From positions 18,427,874-18,491,873 of the forward strand of contig CM069455.1 of the NCBI GenBank assembly GCA_035610835.1: DNA of 64,000 nucleotides, given 5' to 3'. A model generated the notes under the pieces. It made no database searches. It saw only the letters and a program-made list of their open reading frames with translations, and had not been told where the DNA came from. Numbering within the stretch: the stretch's first letter is position 1; every line of letters starts with the position of its first letter. The DNA is from Ophiura sarsii. Its lineage: Eukaryota; Echinodermata; Ophiuroidea; Amphilepidida; Ophiuridae. This document shows, piece by piece, positions 36,018 to 48,458 of this stretch. A program made the position numbers and the translations under genes.

Positions 36018-36186
36018 TTTGTCGACTGTTGTGCTTTTTGGACTGTGAAATGTTGTGACCGTGCAAAATTTTGTGACCCTACCCCCTCCCACCCCTCCCC
36101 CCACTTACGTGAAATTTACGAGGTAACTGACTGGGAAATTTTTTGGGGCAACCTTTTACGAACATTTACGCCACTGTCGGGACGAC

Positions 36187-36820
36187 ATATGAAGAGGTAT
36201 TTTGCAAAAGGGCTATGGTGCATTTTTTCAAAAAATGAGTTTGATATAGAAATGTATAGGGAAAAATCACATGTTTCAAGGAAACAAAGTCATTTTTTCA
36301 AAAAGACCTACATCTCATTGTAAACAGCCATTGAAATTGTTGTTTTGTTGCAAAAGGGCTTGTATCCAGAATTAAATCGGGATACAGGCCCTTTTGCAAC
36401 AAAACAACAACTTCAATGGCTGTTTACAATGAGATGTAGGTATTTTTGAAAAAAGTGACTTTATTTCCTTGAAACATATGATTGTGACCTATACATTTCA
36501 ATATCAAACTTATTTATTTGAAATGATTAAAATAAATGATTTTTTGTGTGTGGTATTTTTTCTTTATGTACAAACAGATGGAGTTTTGTTGCAAAAGGGC
36601 CTACATCCAAATTTTCAAAAAATGTAAACATGATTTAAAAAGAAATTAAAACTAGCACATTTAAAATGTATTTCAATTTCAATTAGTATGTAGTGTACCT
36701 CTTTCATAATCCATTCAGTTTTTCAATTGCTCAACTTGAATATTTAGAAACAGTTTTTTGACTTTTTCTCAATAAGAGCCAAAGTGGATGTAGGCCCTTT
36801 TGCAAAATACCTCTTCATAT
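36187..36820. mobile_element. About 630-bp foldback element with TTTTGCAAAAGGGC
   Basis: Inner arms of about 128 bp (36239-36366 and 36378-36505) share GACCTACATCTCATTGTAAA and TTGTTGCAAAAGGGC. The outer ends share ATATGAAGAGGTATTTTGCA. The loop is about 11 bases. A C run follows at 36828-36846. Long perfect stems make this stretch a strong hairpin former. Confidence 0.85.
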
Positions 36821-37564
36821 ACTTCTGCCCCCCCCCCCCCCCCCCCTGGCTCACATGCCGCATTACACTATATGAAGATAGGCCTATCCCGAGATATTTG
36901 AACAAATTGTGATTGAAAAGAAATTCCAAACTTTTTTTGAGCAGTTTAGTTCTACAATAAGACTACCCTATCTAAGCTAAATAATTGGCCGAATAAATAA
37001 CAATGAGGTTCTGAAATGTCATAGGCCTATATCCCCTGCTTGCATGATATTGTTTCTAATAACTTCAAAATCATGATTTAAAGAGTGAAAATAAACTGTC
37101 CTGCTAGCACAATGATTTGGAAGTAATTACGAATCATATCGCTCTGTAACTCAGTATATTCATGATTTGATCAGAAATGTAAATCTGCAAGAAAATCTGC
37201 TTTCAAAATAAAATCAAGATAAGAGGGCGTCCTCTGGGAATAATAGCATAATATACCTTAACACTTTCCACGCCGCTATTATGTTACCATAACAAAACAG
37301 ATTTATATCAGAGAAACTTTTCCCAATTTTCAAAGTCTATCTCAAGATTTACTGAATATACCATACCATATTGGTACTTATTTCAATGCATTTCACATGG
37401 TGATTCCAAATATGGTAATGAAATTCTACAATTTTGACATTTTTGAAACATTTTGTGACATTTTTTAATGTCGTCTGCGTGGAAGCGTTAAATAGCATAT
37501 TTCAACCAGATGTCTGAGAGTCCGGGAGGAGGTTATTTTGGTGTCCCCATTCTCCAAAACATAC

Positions 37565-37701
37565 AAGGTTGGAGGAGGGATAGGGAGAGCGAGAGAGAGA
37601 GAAAAAAAGGGGGGGGGGGCATGTCTCTTCTTTGTAACGCACATAGAAACCTTTGTATTTTGCGCTTTATAAATGTTTATTATTATTATTATTATTATTA
37701 T
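37565..37701 (+). mobile_element. LINE/SINE 3' tail with (ATT)n, after a purine microsatellite
   Basis: A GAGAGAGAG and G-run tract leads to TTTGTATTTTGCGCTTTATA, then AATGTT and (ATT)8. The GCGCTTTATAAATG-(ATT)n ending is the usual 3' end of CR1/L2-like elements and their SINEs. Confidence 0.65.
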
Positions 37702-37769
37702 CCTACCAATCATTTTGTATTGTCCTTCTAATCTCCCTTTCTATTTCTTTTACGTCATGTCAGTGTCAG

Positions 37770-38332
37770 TGTGTCATCAAGAGGCGGGATTACATTTGAT
37801 GATGTCTGCTGTGATCCTCCTCTTCCGGGCTATTGCTTCAATATAATTGACTTACCTCCTGACATCAGAACTGCAAAATCTGCGGAACACGTTAAACGTG
37901 GGATCAATTCCTATATAATTCCATCCTTGGAAAGGGGCACAGGAAGAAGAGTTGCTAAGTTTACAATTGGAAAATCGACTTCTAGGAATTACAAAAAAGA
38001 CAAAACTGGTACCGCCATTGTCACTGGGAATATAGGATCCCGATGGAAGTCCTACAAATTGTTAAACTATGATGGGTTAGTTGTATTAGCTACTTTTCGA
38101 AATGACGAAAAGAAATCTGGCGAGCAACGTGCACTTGATCTGGAAAAAGCGCTAATCACAAGATTTAAAGATGACAAACGACTTCAAAATGTAACCTTAA
38201 GTGAAGGCTACAGGAGCATGAAGAGTAAAGGCATGAACATTGGTATAGTTTATTTTGCTTGGAAGCTCAAAGAAGAGACAAACGAGGGTGTATCCTTTAT
38301 GTTAGATACTCACGAAAACCTAATATATATAA
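37770..38332 (+). CDS. Gene C exon 2: GIY-YIG-like nuclease domain
   Basis: A long pyrimidine tract (TCTCCCTTTCTATTTCTTTT) and CAG precede 37770. The exon is read in phase 2 from exon 1 and gives about residues 8-195. It has the landmarks of a GIY-YIG fold in order: RGINSYI (GI at about 52-53), KFTIGKS (about 71-77, in place of YIGKS), GSRW (Arg about 99), then LEKALITRF (Glu about 133, matching the catalytic helix Glu) and LQN (Asn about 148). GIY-YIG enzymes cut nucleic acids with these Arg and Glu residues and a metal. Two donors are possible, both in phase 1: after 38332 (GTATGTG) or after 38287 (GTGTAT). The later one is closer to consensus. The first Tyr of GIY is not conserved, so activity is an inference. 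Confidence 0.75.
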
Positions 38333-38401
38333 GTATGTGTATTCCTATTCCAAATCGATATGTTACAAACTATATATATATATATATTTCGATTATATAT
38401 A

Positions 38402-41400
38402 TATTCTCAGATAGGCGTTTATATAGGTAATATTCCGATTCCTAATGGTATACTAACATATATGGTATATGAATAGTATACTATAATAGTATTACTCTTA
38501 TTTCTGAGGCATTGTGGCATCTGGGGCAGGTTTTGGGATTCTCAGATAGGCGTTTATATAGAAAATATTCCTATTCCTAATAGTATAATAACCTATATAG
38601 TATATGTATAGTATACTATTATAGTATTACTTCTATTACTGGGGCATTGTGGCATCTGGGGCAGGTTTTGGGATTCTCAGATAGGCGTTTATATAGGTAA
38701 TAGTCCTATTCCTAATGGTATAATAACCTATATAGTATATGTATAGTATACTATTATAGTATTACTTTTATTACTGGGGCATTGTGGCATCTGGGGCAGG
38801 TTTTGGGATTCTCAGATAGGCGTTTATATAGGTAATATTCCTATTCCTAATGGTATAATAACCTATAGAGTATATGTATAGTATACTACTATTGTATTAC
38901 TTTTATTACTGGGGCATTGTGGCATCTGGGGCAGGTCTTGAGATTCTCAGATAGCCGTTTATATAGGTAATATTCCAATTCCTAATGGTATAATAACCTT
39001 TATAGTATATGTATAGTATACTATAATAGTATTACTTTTATTTCTGGGGCATTGTGGCATCTGAGGCAGGTTTTGGGATTCTCAGATAGCCGTTTATATA
39101 GGTAATATTCCTATTCCTAATGGTATAATAACCTATATAGTATATGTATAGTATACTATTATAGTATTACTTTTATTTCTGGGGCATTGTGGCATCTGGG
39201 GCAGGTTTTGCGATTCTCAGATAGGCGTTTATATAGGTAATATTCCAATTCCTAATGGTATAATAACTTTTATAGTATATGTATAATAGTATACTATAAT
39301 AGTATTACTTTCATTTCTGGGGCATTGTGGCATCTGGGGCAAGTTTTGGGATTCTCAGATAGGCGTTTATATAGGTAATATTCCTATTCCTAATGGTATA
39401 ATAACCTATATAGTATATGTATAGTATACTATTATAGTATTACTTTTATTACTGGGGCATTGTGGCATCTGGGGCAAGTTTTGGGATTCTCAGATAGGCG
39501 TTTATATAGGTAATATTCCTATTCCTAATGGTATAATAACCTATATAGTATATGTATAGTATACTATAATAGTATTACTTTTATTTCTGGGGCATTGTGG
39601 CATCTGGGGCAAGTTTTGGGATTCTCAGATAGGCGTTTATATAGGTAATATTCCTATTCCTAATGGTATAATAACCTATATAGTATATGTATAGTACACT
39701 ATAACAAAGAAGCTGCGTCGGCATTAAATAATATCAAATAAATGAAGTCAAAAGTGAAGAAATGCCGTGATAATATAATTTATTGAACAATAAATTATAT
39801 TATCACGGCATTTCTTCACTTTTGACTTCATTTATTTGATATAGTACACTATAATAGTATTACTTTTATTACTGGGGCATTGTGGCATCTGGGGCAGGTT
39901 TTGGGATTCTCAGATAGGCGTTTATATAGGTAATATTCCTATTCGTAATGGTATAATAACCTATATAGTATATGTATAGTATACTATAATAGTATTACTT
40001 TTATTACTGGGGCATTGTGGCATCTGGGGCAGGTTTTGGGATTCTCAGATAGGCGTTTATATAGGTAATATTCCTATTCCTAATGGTATAATAACCTATA
40101 TAGTATATGTATAGTATACTATTATAGTATTACTTTTATTACTGGGGCATTGTGGCATCTGGGGCAGGTTTTGGGATTCTCAGATAGGCGTTTATATAGG
40201 TAATATTCCTATTCCTAATGGTATAATAACCTATATAGTATATGTATAGTATACTATTATAGTATTACTTTTATTACTGGGGCATTGTGGCATCTGGGGC
40301 AGGTTTTGGGATTCTCAGATAGCCGTTTATATAGGTAATATTCCAATTCCTAATGGTATAATAACCTTTATAGTATATGTATAGTATACTATAATAGTAT
40401 TACTTTTATTTCTGGGGCATGTTGGCATCTGGGGCAGGTTTTGGGATTCTCAGATAGGCGTTTATATAGGTAATATTCCTATTCCTAATGGTATAATAAC
40501 CTATATAGTATATGTATAGTACACTATAATAGTATTACTTTTATTACTGGGGCATTGTGGCATCTGGGGCAGGTTTTGGGATTCTCAGATAGGCGTTTAT
40601 ATAGGTAATATTCCTATTCGTAATGGTATAATAACCTATATAGTATATGTATAGTATACTATAATAGTATTACTTTTATTACTGGGGCATTGTGACATCT
40701 GGGGCAGGTTTTGGGATTCTCAGATAGGCGTTTATATAGGTAATATTCCTATTCCTAATGGTATAATAACCTATATAGTATATGTATAGTATACTATTAT
40801 AGTATTACTTTTATTACTGGGGCATTGTGGCATCTGGGGCAGGTTTTGGGATTCTCAGATAGGCGTTTATATAGGTAATATTCCTATTCCTAATGGTATA
40901 ATAACCTATATAGTATATGTATAGTATACTTTTATAGTATTACTTTTATTACTGGGGCATTGTGGCATCTGGGGCAAGTTTTGGGATTCACAGATAGGCG
41001 TTTATATAGGTAATATTCCTATTCCTAATGGTATAATAACCTATATAGTATATGTATAGTATACTATTATAGTATTACTTTTATTACTGGGGCATTGTGG
41101 CATCTGGGGCAGGTTTTGCGATTCTCAGGTAGGCGTTTATATAGGTTAATATTCCTATTCCTAATGGTATTATAACCTATATAGTATATGTATAGTATAC
41201 TATTATAGTATTACTTTTATTACTGGGGCATTGTGGCATCTGGGGCAGGTTTTGGGATTCTCAGATAGGCGTTTATATAGGTAATATTCCTATTCCTAAT
41301 GGTATAATAACCTATATAGTATATGTATAGTATACTATTATAGTATTACTTTTATTACTGGGGCATTGTGGCATCTGGAGCAGGTTTTGGGATTCTCAGA

Positions 41401-44400
41401 TAGGCGTTTATATAGGTAATATTCCTATTCCTAAAGGTATAATAACCTATATAGTATATGTATAGTATACTACTATAGTATTACTTTTATTACTGGGGCA
41501 TTGTGGCATCTGGGGCAGGTCTTGAGATTCTCAGATAGCCGTTTATATAGGTAATATTCCAATTCCTAATGGTATAATAACCTTTATAGTATATGTATAG
41601 TATACTATAATAGTATTACTTTTATTTCTGGGGCATTGTGGCATCTGAGGCAGGTTTTGGGATTCTCAGATAGCCGTTTATATAGGTAATATTCCTATTC
41701 CTAATGGTATAATAACCTATATAGTATATGTATAGTATACTATTATAGTATTACTTTTATTTCTGGGGCATTGTGGCATCTGGGGCAGGTTTTGCGATTC
41801 TCAGATAGGCGTTTATATAGGTAATATTCCAATTCCTAATGGTATAATAACTTTTATAGTATATGTATAATAGTATACTATAATAGTATTACTTTCATTT
41901 CTGGGGCATTGTGGCATCTGGGGCAAGTTTTGGGATTCTCAGATAGGCGTTTATATAGGTAATATTCCTATTCCTAATGGTATAATAACCTATATAGTAT
42001 GTATAGTATACTATTATAGTATTACTTTTATTACTGGGGCATTGTGGCATCTGGGGCAAGTTTTGGGATTCTCAGATAGGCGTTTATATAGGTAATATTC
42101 CTATTCCTAATGGTATAATAACCTATATAGTATATGTATAGTATACTATTATAGTATTACTTTTATTACTGGGGCATTGTGGCATCTGGGGCAGGTTTTG
42201 GGATTCTCAGATAGGCGTTTATATAGGTAATATTCCTATTCCTAATGGTATAATAACCTATATAGTATATGTATAGTATACTTTTATAGTATTACTTTTA
42301 TTACTGGGGCATTGTGGCATCTGGGGCAAGTTTTGGGATTCTCAGATAGGCGTTTATATAGGTAATATTCCTATTCGTAATGGTATAATAACCTATATAG
42401 TATATGTATAGTATACTATAATAGTATTACTTTTATTACTGGGGCATTGTGGCATCTGGGGCAGGTTTTGGGATTCTCAGATAGGCGTTTATATAGGTAA
42501 TATTCCTATTCGTAATGGTATAATAACCTATATAGTATATGTATAGTATACTATAATAGTATTACTTTTATTTCTGGGGCATTGTGGCATCTGGGCAGGT
42601 TTTGGGATTCTCAGATAGGCGTTTATATAGGTAATATTCCTATTCCTAATGGTATAATAACCTATATAGTATATGTATAGTACACTATAATAGTATTACT
42701 TTTATTACTGGGGCATTGTGGCATCTGGGGCAGGTTTTGGGATTCTCAGATAGGCGTTTATATAGGTAATATTCCTATTCGTAATGGTATAATAACCTAT
42801 ATAGTATATGTATAGTATACTATAATAGTATTACTTTTATTACTGGGGCATTGTGGCATCTGGGGCAGGTTTTGGGATTCTCAGATAGGCGTTTATATAG
42901 GTAATATTCCTATTCCTAATGGTATAATAACCTATATAGTATATGTATAGTATACTATTATAGTATTACTTTTATTACTGGGGCATTGTGGCATCTGGGG
43001 CAGGTTTTGAGATTCTCAGATAGGCGTTTATATAGGTAATATTCCAATTCCTAATGGTATAATAACCTTTATAGTATATGTTAAGTATACTATAATAGTA
43101 TTACTTTTATTTCTGGGGCATTGTGGCATCTGGGGCAGGTTTTGGGATTCTCAGATAGGCGTTTATATAGGTAATATTCCTATTCCTAATGGTATAATAA
43201 CCTATATAGTATATGTATAGTATACTATAATAGTATTACTTTTATTTCTGGGGCATTGTGGCATCTGGGGTAAGTTTTGGGATTCTCAGGTAGGCCTTTA
43301 TTTAGGTTAATATTCCTATTCCTAATGGTATAATAACCTATATAGTATATGTATAGTATACTATTATAGTATTACTTTTATTACTGGGGCATTGTGGCAT
43401 CTGGGGCAGGTTTTGGGATTCTCATATAGGCGTTTATATAGGTAATATTCCTATTCCTAATGGTATAATAACCTATATAGTATATGTATAGTATACTATA
43501 ATAGTATTACTTTTATTTCTGGGGCATTGTGGCATCTGGGGCAGGTTTTGAGATTCTCAGATAGGCGTATATATAGGTTAATATTCCTATTCCTAATGGT
43601 ATAATAACCTATATAGTATATGTATAGTATACTATTATAGTATTACTTTTATTACTGGGGCATAGTGGCATCTGGGGCAGGTTTTGGGATTCTCAGATAG
43701 GCGTTTATATAGGTAATATTCCTATTCCTAATGGTATAATAACCTATATAGTATATGTATAGTATACTATTATAGTATTACTTTTATTACTGGGGCATTG
43801 TGGCATCTGGGGCAGGTTTTGGGATTCTCATATAGGCGTTTATATAGGTAATATTCCTATTCCTAATGGTATAATAACCTATATAGTATATGTATAGTAT
43901 ACTATTATAGTATTACTTTTATTACTGGGGCATTGTGGCATCTGGGGCAGGTTTTGGGATTCTCTGATAGCCGTTTATATAGGTAATATTCCTATTCCTA
44001 ATGGTATAATAACCTATATTATATGTATAGTATACTATAATAGTATTACTTTTATTTCTGGGGCATTGTGGCATCTGGGGCAGGTTTTGGGATTTTCAGA
44101 TAGGCGTTTATATAGGTAATATTCCTATTCCTAATGGTATAATAACCTATATAGTATATGTATAGTATACTATTATAGTATTACTTTTATTACTGGGGCA
44201 TTGTGGCATCTGGGGCAGGTTTTGGGATTCTCTGATAGCCGTTTATATAGGTAATATTCCTATTCCTAATGGTATAATAACCTATATTATATGTATAGTA
44301 TACTATAATAGTATTACTTTTATTACTGGGGCATTGTGGCATCTGAGGCAGGTTTTGGGATTCTCAGATAGCCGTTTATATAGGTAATATTCCTATTCCT

Positions 44401-44953
44401 AATGGTATAATAACCTATATAGTATAATTATGTATAGTATACTATTATAGTATTACTTTTATTTCTGGGGCATTGTGGCATCTGGGGCAGGTTTTGGGAT
44501 TCTCAGATAGGCGTGTATATTGGTAATATACCAATTCCTAATGGTATAATAACCTATATAGTATATGTATAGTATACTATAATAGTATTACTTTTATTTC
44601 TGGGGCATTGTGGCATCTGGGGCAAGTTTTGGGATTCTCAGGAAGGCGTTTATATAGGTTAATATTCCTATTCCTAATGGTATAATAACCTATATAGTAT
44701 ATGTATAGTATACTATTATAGTATTACTTTTATTTCTGGGGCATTGTGGCATCTGGGGCAGGTTTTGGGATTCTCAGATAGGCGTTTATATAGGTAATAT
44801 ACCAATTCCTAATGGTATAATAACCTATATAGTATATGTATAGTATACTATAATAGTATTACTTTTATTTCTGGGGCATTGTGGCATCTGGGGCAAGTTT
44901 TGGGATTCTCAGGTAGGCGTTTATATAGGTTAATATTCCTATTCCTAATGGTA
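38402..44953. repeat. 135-bp minisatellite array, about 48 copies
   Basis: The unit contains ATTCTCAGATAGGCGTTTAT, ATAGGTAATATTCCTATTCC, GGTATAATAACCTATATAGT, GTATAGTATACTATTATAGT and GGGGCATTGTGGCATCTGGG. The period is 135 bp (for example 38538 to 38673). Copies differ by a few substitutions, and rare variants recur together, showing blockwise duplication. The units are AT-rich with short palindromes (TATAGTATACTATTATA). Confidence 0.97.
39690..39854. mobile_element. Insertion with perfect 55-bp palindrome and 15-bp flanking duplication
   Basis: The segment 39705-39839 interrupts one minisatellite unit. TATAGTACACTATAA flanks it on both sides (39690-39704 and 39840-39854), and the empty site is seen in other units (near 40520). 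Inside, 39731-39785 and 39788-39842 are exact reverse complements separated by AA. A 26-base lead (CAAAGAAGCTGCGTCGGCAT and on) is unpaired. Confidence 0.95.
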
Positions 44954-45485
44954 CAATTTGAAATTTGGACTTGATCCTGCTACATGGTTTTACAGATCTG
45001 TTTCGTAAGGACCGTTAGGTCCTCACTCGTCAGAAACTTGATACAGAATGATGGTACACATTAACATATAAGCACCAGTGCAATCATGTATACACATAAT
45101 TGATTTTACATAAAAAGATAACCTGAAAGTTTATAATGTTCATTGATCACAATATGTCACTCAAGAGGTGTATTGTCAAGTACACTTGAGTATTGATAGG
45201 TCCTATACTTGATCTTCCAGACACACAGATTAACACGATCATTGTCTATTTATCATGTCTGAAGTTGCACAATAAGTGTTTTTTTCTATGGCGGCATGCA
45301 CTTGTGAGTTCATTCCTTTTGTTCAAAGAAGACATGTCTGGTTTGTGAATGATGAAGTATTTCTCTTCTAAACAAAGGTGGCATATTTTACTAGCTGGTG
45401 AATAAGGTTTAGCTTTGCTTATTATTTTCCACTTTATTTAATATGGTACATTGTCATCCTTTAAATCCCAAATATATATATATAT
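44954..45485. other. About 530-bp unique insertion in the minisatellite
   Basis: Non-repeat sequence starting ACAATTTGAAATTTGG after a truncated unit and ending in a TATATATATA run where the array resumes. No inverted ends, target duplication or coding frame are clear. Confidence 0.7.
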
Positions 45486-45906
45486 AATAGTATAATTATG
45501 TATAGTATACTATTATAGTATTACTTTTATTACTGGGGCATTGTGGCATCTGGGGCAGGTTTTAGGATTCTCAAATAGCCGTTTATAAAGGTAATATTCC
45601 TATTCCTAATGGTATAATAACCTTTATAGTATATGTTTAGTAAACTATTATAGTATTACTTTTATTTCTGGGGCATTGTGGCATCTGGGGCAGGTTTTGG
45701 GATTCTCAGATAGGCGTTTATATAGGTAATATTCCTATTCCTAATGGTAATAACACCTATATAGTATATGTATAGTATACTATTATAGTATTATTTTTAT
45801 TACTGGGGCATTGTGGCATCTGGGGCAGGTTTTAGGATTCTCAAATAGCCGTTTATAAAGGTAATATTCCTATTCCTAATGGTATAATAACCTTTATAGT
45901 ATATGT
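45486..45906. repeat. Minisatellite continuation, about 3 units
   Basis: Same 135-bp unit, with a shared local variant (CTCAAATAGCCGTTTATAAA) that also appears after the TIR element at 46870. Confidence 0.95.
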
Positions 45907-46804
45907 ACAGGGTGGTTCAATAAAACCTTGACAGTTTTTTTTAAGCCATTTTTTGAAATTCTGTAGATTTTTAAAAAAATCTTTTTCAATATTCATCAAC
46001 TATATGATCTTGACCATCTATGCTGAAAATATCATTACAAATAACCTTACGGTTGCAAAATAACAGCTATTTGAACAAAGTCTGTCCCATTTCACTCTGT
46101 CCACGGGTACTGATTTCGCGACGTTACAACCAGTGTAGTTCAATATTAAACGCTGACAGTTTTTCAAAGCCATTTTTTTAAAAATTGTGGGATTTAAGTG
46201 TTTTTTTTTACATATTCCTCAACAATATCATCTTGGCCGTCTATGCTGAAAATGTCAATGTTAATAATGCTATGGCGGCAAAATGATAGCTATTTGAAGA
46301 GAATCTCTCCAAATCTCTTTGCCCACGAGTAAGTCTACGGGAAATGCCCAGCAAGATAACATTAAATGGCATCGTCACTGTTAAGGCATAGAGCATAGAC
46401 AATTACACTTCCAATCTATGAAAATCAATAATTCTAATTAGGGTCACTCGTGGTATTATTATTACGTATTGATTTCACACCTGAACAGATAGTTAAGATG
46501 TTAACAATTACACTGGTTTCACCTGGCGGGATCTTCAAATCTTAGATTACTTGCATGCAATTCATCATTCAGTATTCAATGTAACGTCGCGAAATTAGTA
46601 CCCGTGGACAGAGTGAAATGGGACAGACTTTGTTCAAATAGCTGTTATTTTGCAACCGTAAGGTTATTTGTAACAATATTTTCAGCATAGATGGTCAAGA
46701 TCATGTAGTTGATGAATATTGAAAAAGATTTTTTTTCTAAATTTACAGAATTGTAAAAAAAATGGCTTCAAAAAACTGTCAAGGTTTTATTGAACCACCC
46801 TGTA
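45906..46804. mobile_element. 895-bp TIR element with TA target duplication
   Basis: Begins CAGGGTGGTTCAATAAAACC (45908) and ends with the reverse complement GGTTTTATTGAACCACCCTG (46802), each flanked by TA. The terminal inverted repeats are about 225 bp. Removing the element and one TA restores the minisatellite phrase ATATGTATAGTATAC. The left half contains a diverged tandem copy of the TIR (about 46134-46340). Ends and TA fit the Tc1/mariner group; no transposase frame remains. Confidence 0.92.
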
Positions 46805-47048
46805 TAGTATACTATTATAGTATTACTTTTATTACTGGGGCATTGTGGCATCTGGGGTAGGCTTTAGGATTCTCAAATAGCCGTTTATAAAGGTAATATT
46901 CCTATTCCTAATGGTATAATAACCTTTATAGTATATGTATAGTATACTATTATAGTATTACTTTTATTACTGGGGCATTGTGGCATCTTGGGCAGGTTTT
47001 GGGATTCTCAGATAGCCGTTTATATAGGTAATGTTCCTATTCCTAATG
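46805..47048. repeat. Minisatellite end, about 2 units
   Basis: The last two units of the 135-bp array, ending at ATTCCTAATGAATTGACTC where the CTCGAAAC repeat begins. Confidence 0.95.
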
Positions 47049-48185
47049 AATTGACTCAAATTTGTTAACTCATAACTCGATCCTCGGAATTTTACCTGGA
47101 AATTAAGACCGTACTTAAAACTCGAAATGCTTAACCCGAAACTCGGAATTGTTAACTCTAAAATAAAAACTCGAATTATGTTAACTCGAACATTTATACT
47201 CGAAACTCAGTATCCGAAACTTAAATTCGAATTTGTTAACTCGAAACTGAAATAGTTAACTCAAACTCGAAACTTGAAATCTTAACTAGAAACTCGATAC
47301 TTAAAGGTGTATGTTCAGATCACTTTTTTGGGGCTATTCATTTTTTTTCACATCAAGATATTTTGATATCAGAAGAATCCCCATATTCTTCTCATTATAT
47401 CTGTAAAATCTTATGGACTAGAAATGTTCCATTTAGAAATTATAGGCTAAAATGTGGTGAATTACTGCCAAAGGTGGTTAACCACCAACCAGTTTGTGTA
47501 GCTACTCAATGGGCATATGCCTTGTGACTTTGCGCTTCTAAAAATAGAACCATTAAGTTTTATGCAACTCAAATTTTGGAATGTGACAATTTTAAGGATG
47601 ACCTTTCATGTAAAATAGAAAACATCAAGTTGAAAATAGGGCCAGCAATCGGAACATCTACCTTTAAAACTCGAAATACTAACTTGAACCTTGGGGAATA
47701 ATTCTGTTATACCCTACACACCAACATCGGTAGTATGCGTCGTTCTTAAAAATCATGCACTATGAATATCTCTGTGAAGGGTATAACAGAATAACGCCAA
47801 ACTTTGTACTCGATATTGAATACTCGAAACTAAAACCCAAAATAAAAAATCGAATTGTGGAAACTTGAACCTTTTTACCCGAAACTCAATATTCTAACTA
47901 CAGATTCGCATTTAACTGTTAAATCGAAACTTGAAATTGTTACTTCGAATCTTGAAATGGTTAACTCGAAACTTCAAATTGTTAACTCGAAACTCGTAAT
48001 CTTAACTAGAAACTCAATTACTGTCTTAAAAGACTTATAATGCTAACTCGAAATTCAAAATGGTTGATTCCAAACTCAAAATTTAATTTTAATCGAAACT
48101 ACTAGAAACTCGATACTTGAAATTCGTAATGCTAACTCGAGTCTCAAAATTCTAATCGTTTTAACTCGAAAATTGATAATCGGTA
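47049..48185. repeat. Degenerate short repeat AACTCGAAACTTGAAAT, split by a MITE
   Basis: Phrases such as TTAACTCGAAACT, CTCGAAATTGTTAACT and AACTAGAAACTCGATACTT recur dozens of times at 10-25-base spacing in 47049-47300 and 47668-48185. The 61-codon frame at 47855 is a by-product. Confidence 0.85.
47301..47667. mobile_element. MITE family 1, copy 3
   Basis: Ends TTAAAGGTGTATGTTC and, reverse-complemented, TTAAAGGTAGATGTTCC. Interior TTTTGATATCAGAAGAATCC and GCGCTTCTAAAAATAGAACC match the copies at 17.6 and 23.3 kb. Inserted in the CTCGAAAC repeat. Confidence 0.85.
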
Positions 48186-48458
48186 GTAGGCCAATAAGTA
48201 ATCAATAAGTAATAAACTGACCCGATTCAATCTGTTATAGGGGTCTGAAAGACATCAATTGAACCAAAGGTTTTTGAACCCATCAGTTCAGGGTGGTTTC
48301 AGCTCTTGTATAGAGCGTTGACCTTCCGACTCCAAGATTGCAGAATAATTATGGCCATGGACTTCTGTATCCACCTGTGTATGCACAGTTCTTTTTGGAC
48401 AAGGACAAAGTATTAGTATTGTTTTTTTACCATCTGTGTTTCTTTTACTCTTACCAAG

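Larger units (their letters stand above)
34332..37769. other. Intron 1 of gene C, filled with foldback and C-run repeats
   Basis: Between exons 1 and 2. It contains the SINE-like foldback (34903-35123), the hairpin repeat copy 2 (35231-35703), the 108-bp duplication between C runs (35739-36017), a 630-bp foldback (36187-36820) and a LINE 3' tail (37621-37701). The stretch 36850-37560 has nothing recognisable. Confidence 0.6.
38333..48458. other. Intron 2 of gene C (about 10 kb), mainly minisatellite
   Basis: Holds the 135-bp array with its insertions, then the CTCGAAAC repeat and a MITE. No coding exon is seen. The stretch 48191-48458 has nothing recognisable except the acceptor region of exon 3. 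Confidence 0.7.

Noticed and set aside
37771..38286. GIY-YIG exon as part of a Penelope-like element or homing endonuclease
   Set aside because: No reverse transcriptase adjoins it, and the exon has good splice sites in phase with the ATG exon and the ZU5 exon; still possible but less likely.
38402..44953. CRISPR-like array
   Set aside because: The 135-bp unit has no repeat/spacer alternation, and the genome is eukaryotic.
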